Part shown: one piece after another, positions 60,622 to 60,940 of the stretch
Position numbering within the stretch: position 1 is the stretch's first letter
Layout of the letters: every line of letters begins with the position of its first letter
Source: Oscillospiraceae bacterium
GTDB taxonomy: Bacteria > Bacillota > Clostridia > Oscillospirales > CAG-382
NCBI GenBank assembly: GCA_015064955.1
Contig: SVRD01000011.1
Coordinates: 1-60,940 of the forward strand
Length of the DNA: 60,940 bases
Direction of reading: 5' to 3'
The notes under the pieces: generated by a model
The model's database searches: none
The model's input: the letters and a program-made list of their open reading frames with translations, nothing else
Told to the model about the DNA's origin: nothing
Made by a program: the position numbers and the translations under genes

Positions 60622-60940
60622 ATGAAGAGGAACAAATCCAAGGGATTTACGGAGGAGTGGGAGCTTTACGAGCGCGGTAAGGAATACAACGAATCGCTCG
60701 GGCTTTATGAAAAGGTAAATCTGAACGAGCGCTTCTACCGCGGCGATCAGTGGGACGGCGCCTCCTCGGGCGGATTGCCCACTCCCGTATTCAACATTTT
60801 CAGACGCATTATCAACTATTTCACAAGCAGTATTATGCAGACGCCGATAAAGATGCGTTATTCCTTCTCTGCCCCCGTGTTGCGCGGGTTCACAAAGGAG
60901 GAGCTTGCCGACGCGGGCAAGCGTTTGAACGCAATAGCCG
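60622..60940 (+). CDS. Phage portal protein, 5' part
   Basis: ATG 60622 follows AAAGGAAC, 13 bp after the large terminase. The 106 codons present read MKRNKSKGFTEEWELYERGK then NERFYRGDQWDG and LPTPVFNIFRRIINYFTSSI, matching the N-terminus of SPP1-type portal proteins (the WYxGxQW-like motif). The gene continues beyond the window. It confirms a standard small terminase, large terminase, portal order. Confidence 0.85.
   Translation, partial: MKRNKSKGFTEEWELYERGKEYNESLGLYEKVNLNERFYRGDQWDGASSGGLPTPVFNIFRRIINYFTSSIMQTPIKMRYSFSAPVLRGFTKEELADAGKRLNAIA

Overview
The window is a chromosomal stretch of an anaerobic, low-to-mid GC, Gram-positive bacterium, most likely a gut or rumen clostridium of the Oscillospiraceae/Christensenellales type. 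This rests on strong Shine-Dalgarno sites, SigA promoters with 17-bp spacers, lipoproteins with LxxC lipoboxes, a GlgC/GlgD pair, a small alarmone synthetase, and the Firmicutes order rpmG-secE-nusG-rplK-rplA. Species is not determinable from the sequence alone.

Region 1 (1-5.7 kb): an envelope set of MoxR ATPase, DUF58 protein and a secreted transglutaminase-like protein whose C-terminal part is a Pro-Asp-Asn repeat running off the edge; a tandem pair of SGNH hydrolases; and tRNA-Gln(UUG).

Region 2 (5.7-22.1 kb) is the accessory part. Two copies of a multi-hairpin DNA element follow the tRNA and a third lies at 21.6 kb. Between them is a 15.3-kb segment with 22-bp inverted ends and an apparent TA target duplication; its two flanks join exactly into an intact copy of the site kept at 6.0 kb. 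The segment holds a secreted RHS/YD-repeat protein (2,090 aa), a lipoprotein, two displaced RHS tips each with a candidate immunity gene, one tiny RHS relic, a zinc-knuckle DUF6076-like gene and a truncated relaxase. All run on the minus strand, behind a consensus promoter and a leader terminator. It reads as a polymorphic-toxin locus with a tip archive.

Region 3 (22.1-30 kb): a membrane-anchored unknown, an ECF sigma factor with a zf-HC2 anti-sigma factor, an exported unknown, a small (p)ppGpp synthetase, a NUDIX hydrolase, glgC-glgD, and a 108-bp tandem repeat.

Region 4 (30-44.6 kb) is housekeeping: rpsO, pnp, a zinc-ribbon lipoprotein, deoB-pdp (nucleoside salvage), tsaE-tsaB (tRNA t6A), rpiB, rpmG, secE, nusG, rplK, rplA, then an MgtC protein and a LytTR/DUF3021 pair that separate rplKA from rplJL. 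secE encodes an unusual long protein with a signal-like N-terminus and an acidic, Asp-His-rich segment.

Region 5 (44.6-58.7 kb): a phage-replication-like remnant, a ThuA protein, lipoproteins, an SGNH hydrolase divergent from mtnA with a shared -35 box, a lipid kinase, secD-secF, a lipoprotein metallophosphoesterase, and lepA-hemW.

Region 6 (58.8 kb to the end): start of a phage packaging module (small terminase, large terminase, portal) leaving the window.

Several families of short intergenic elements recur through the window. Their stems change sequence but keep pairing, which points to selection on structure.
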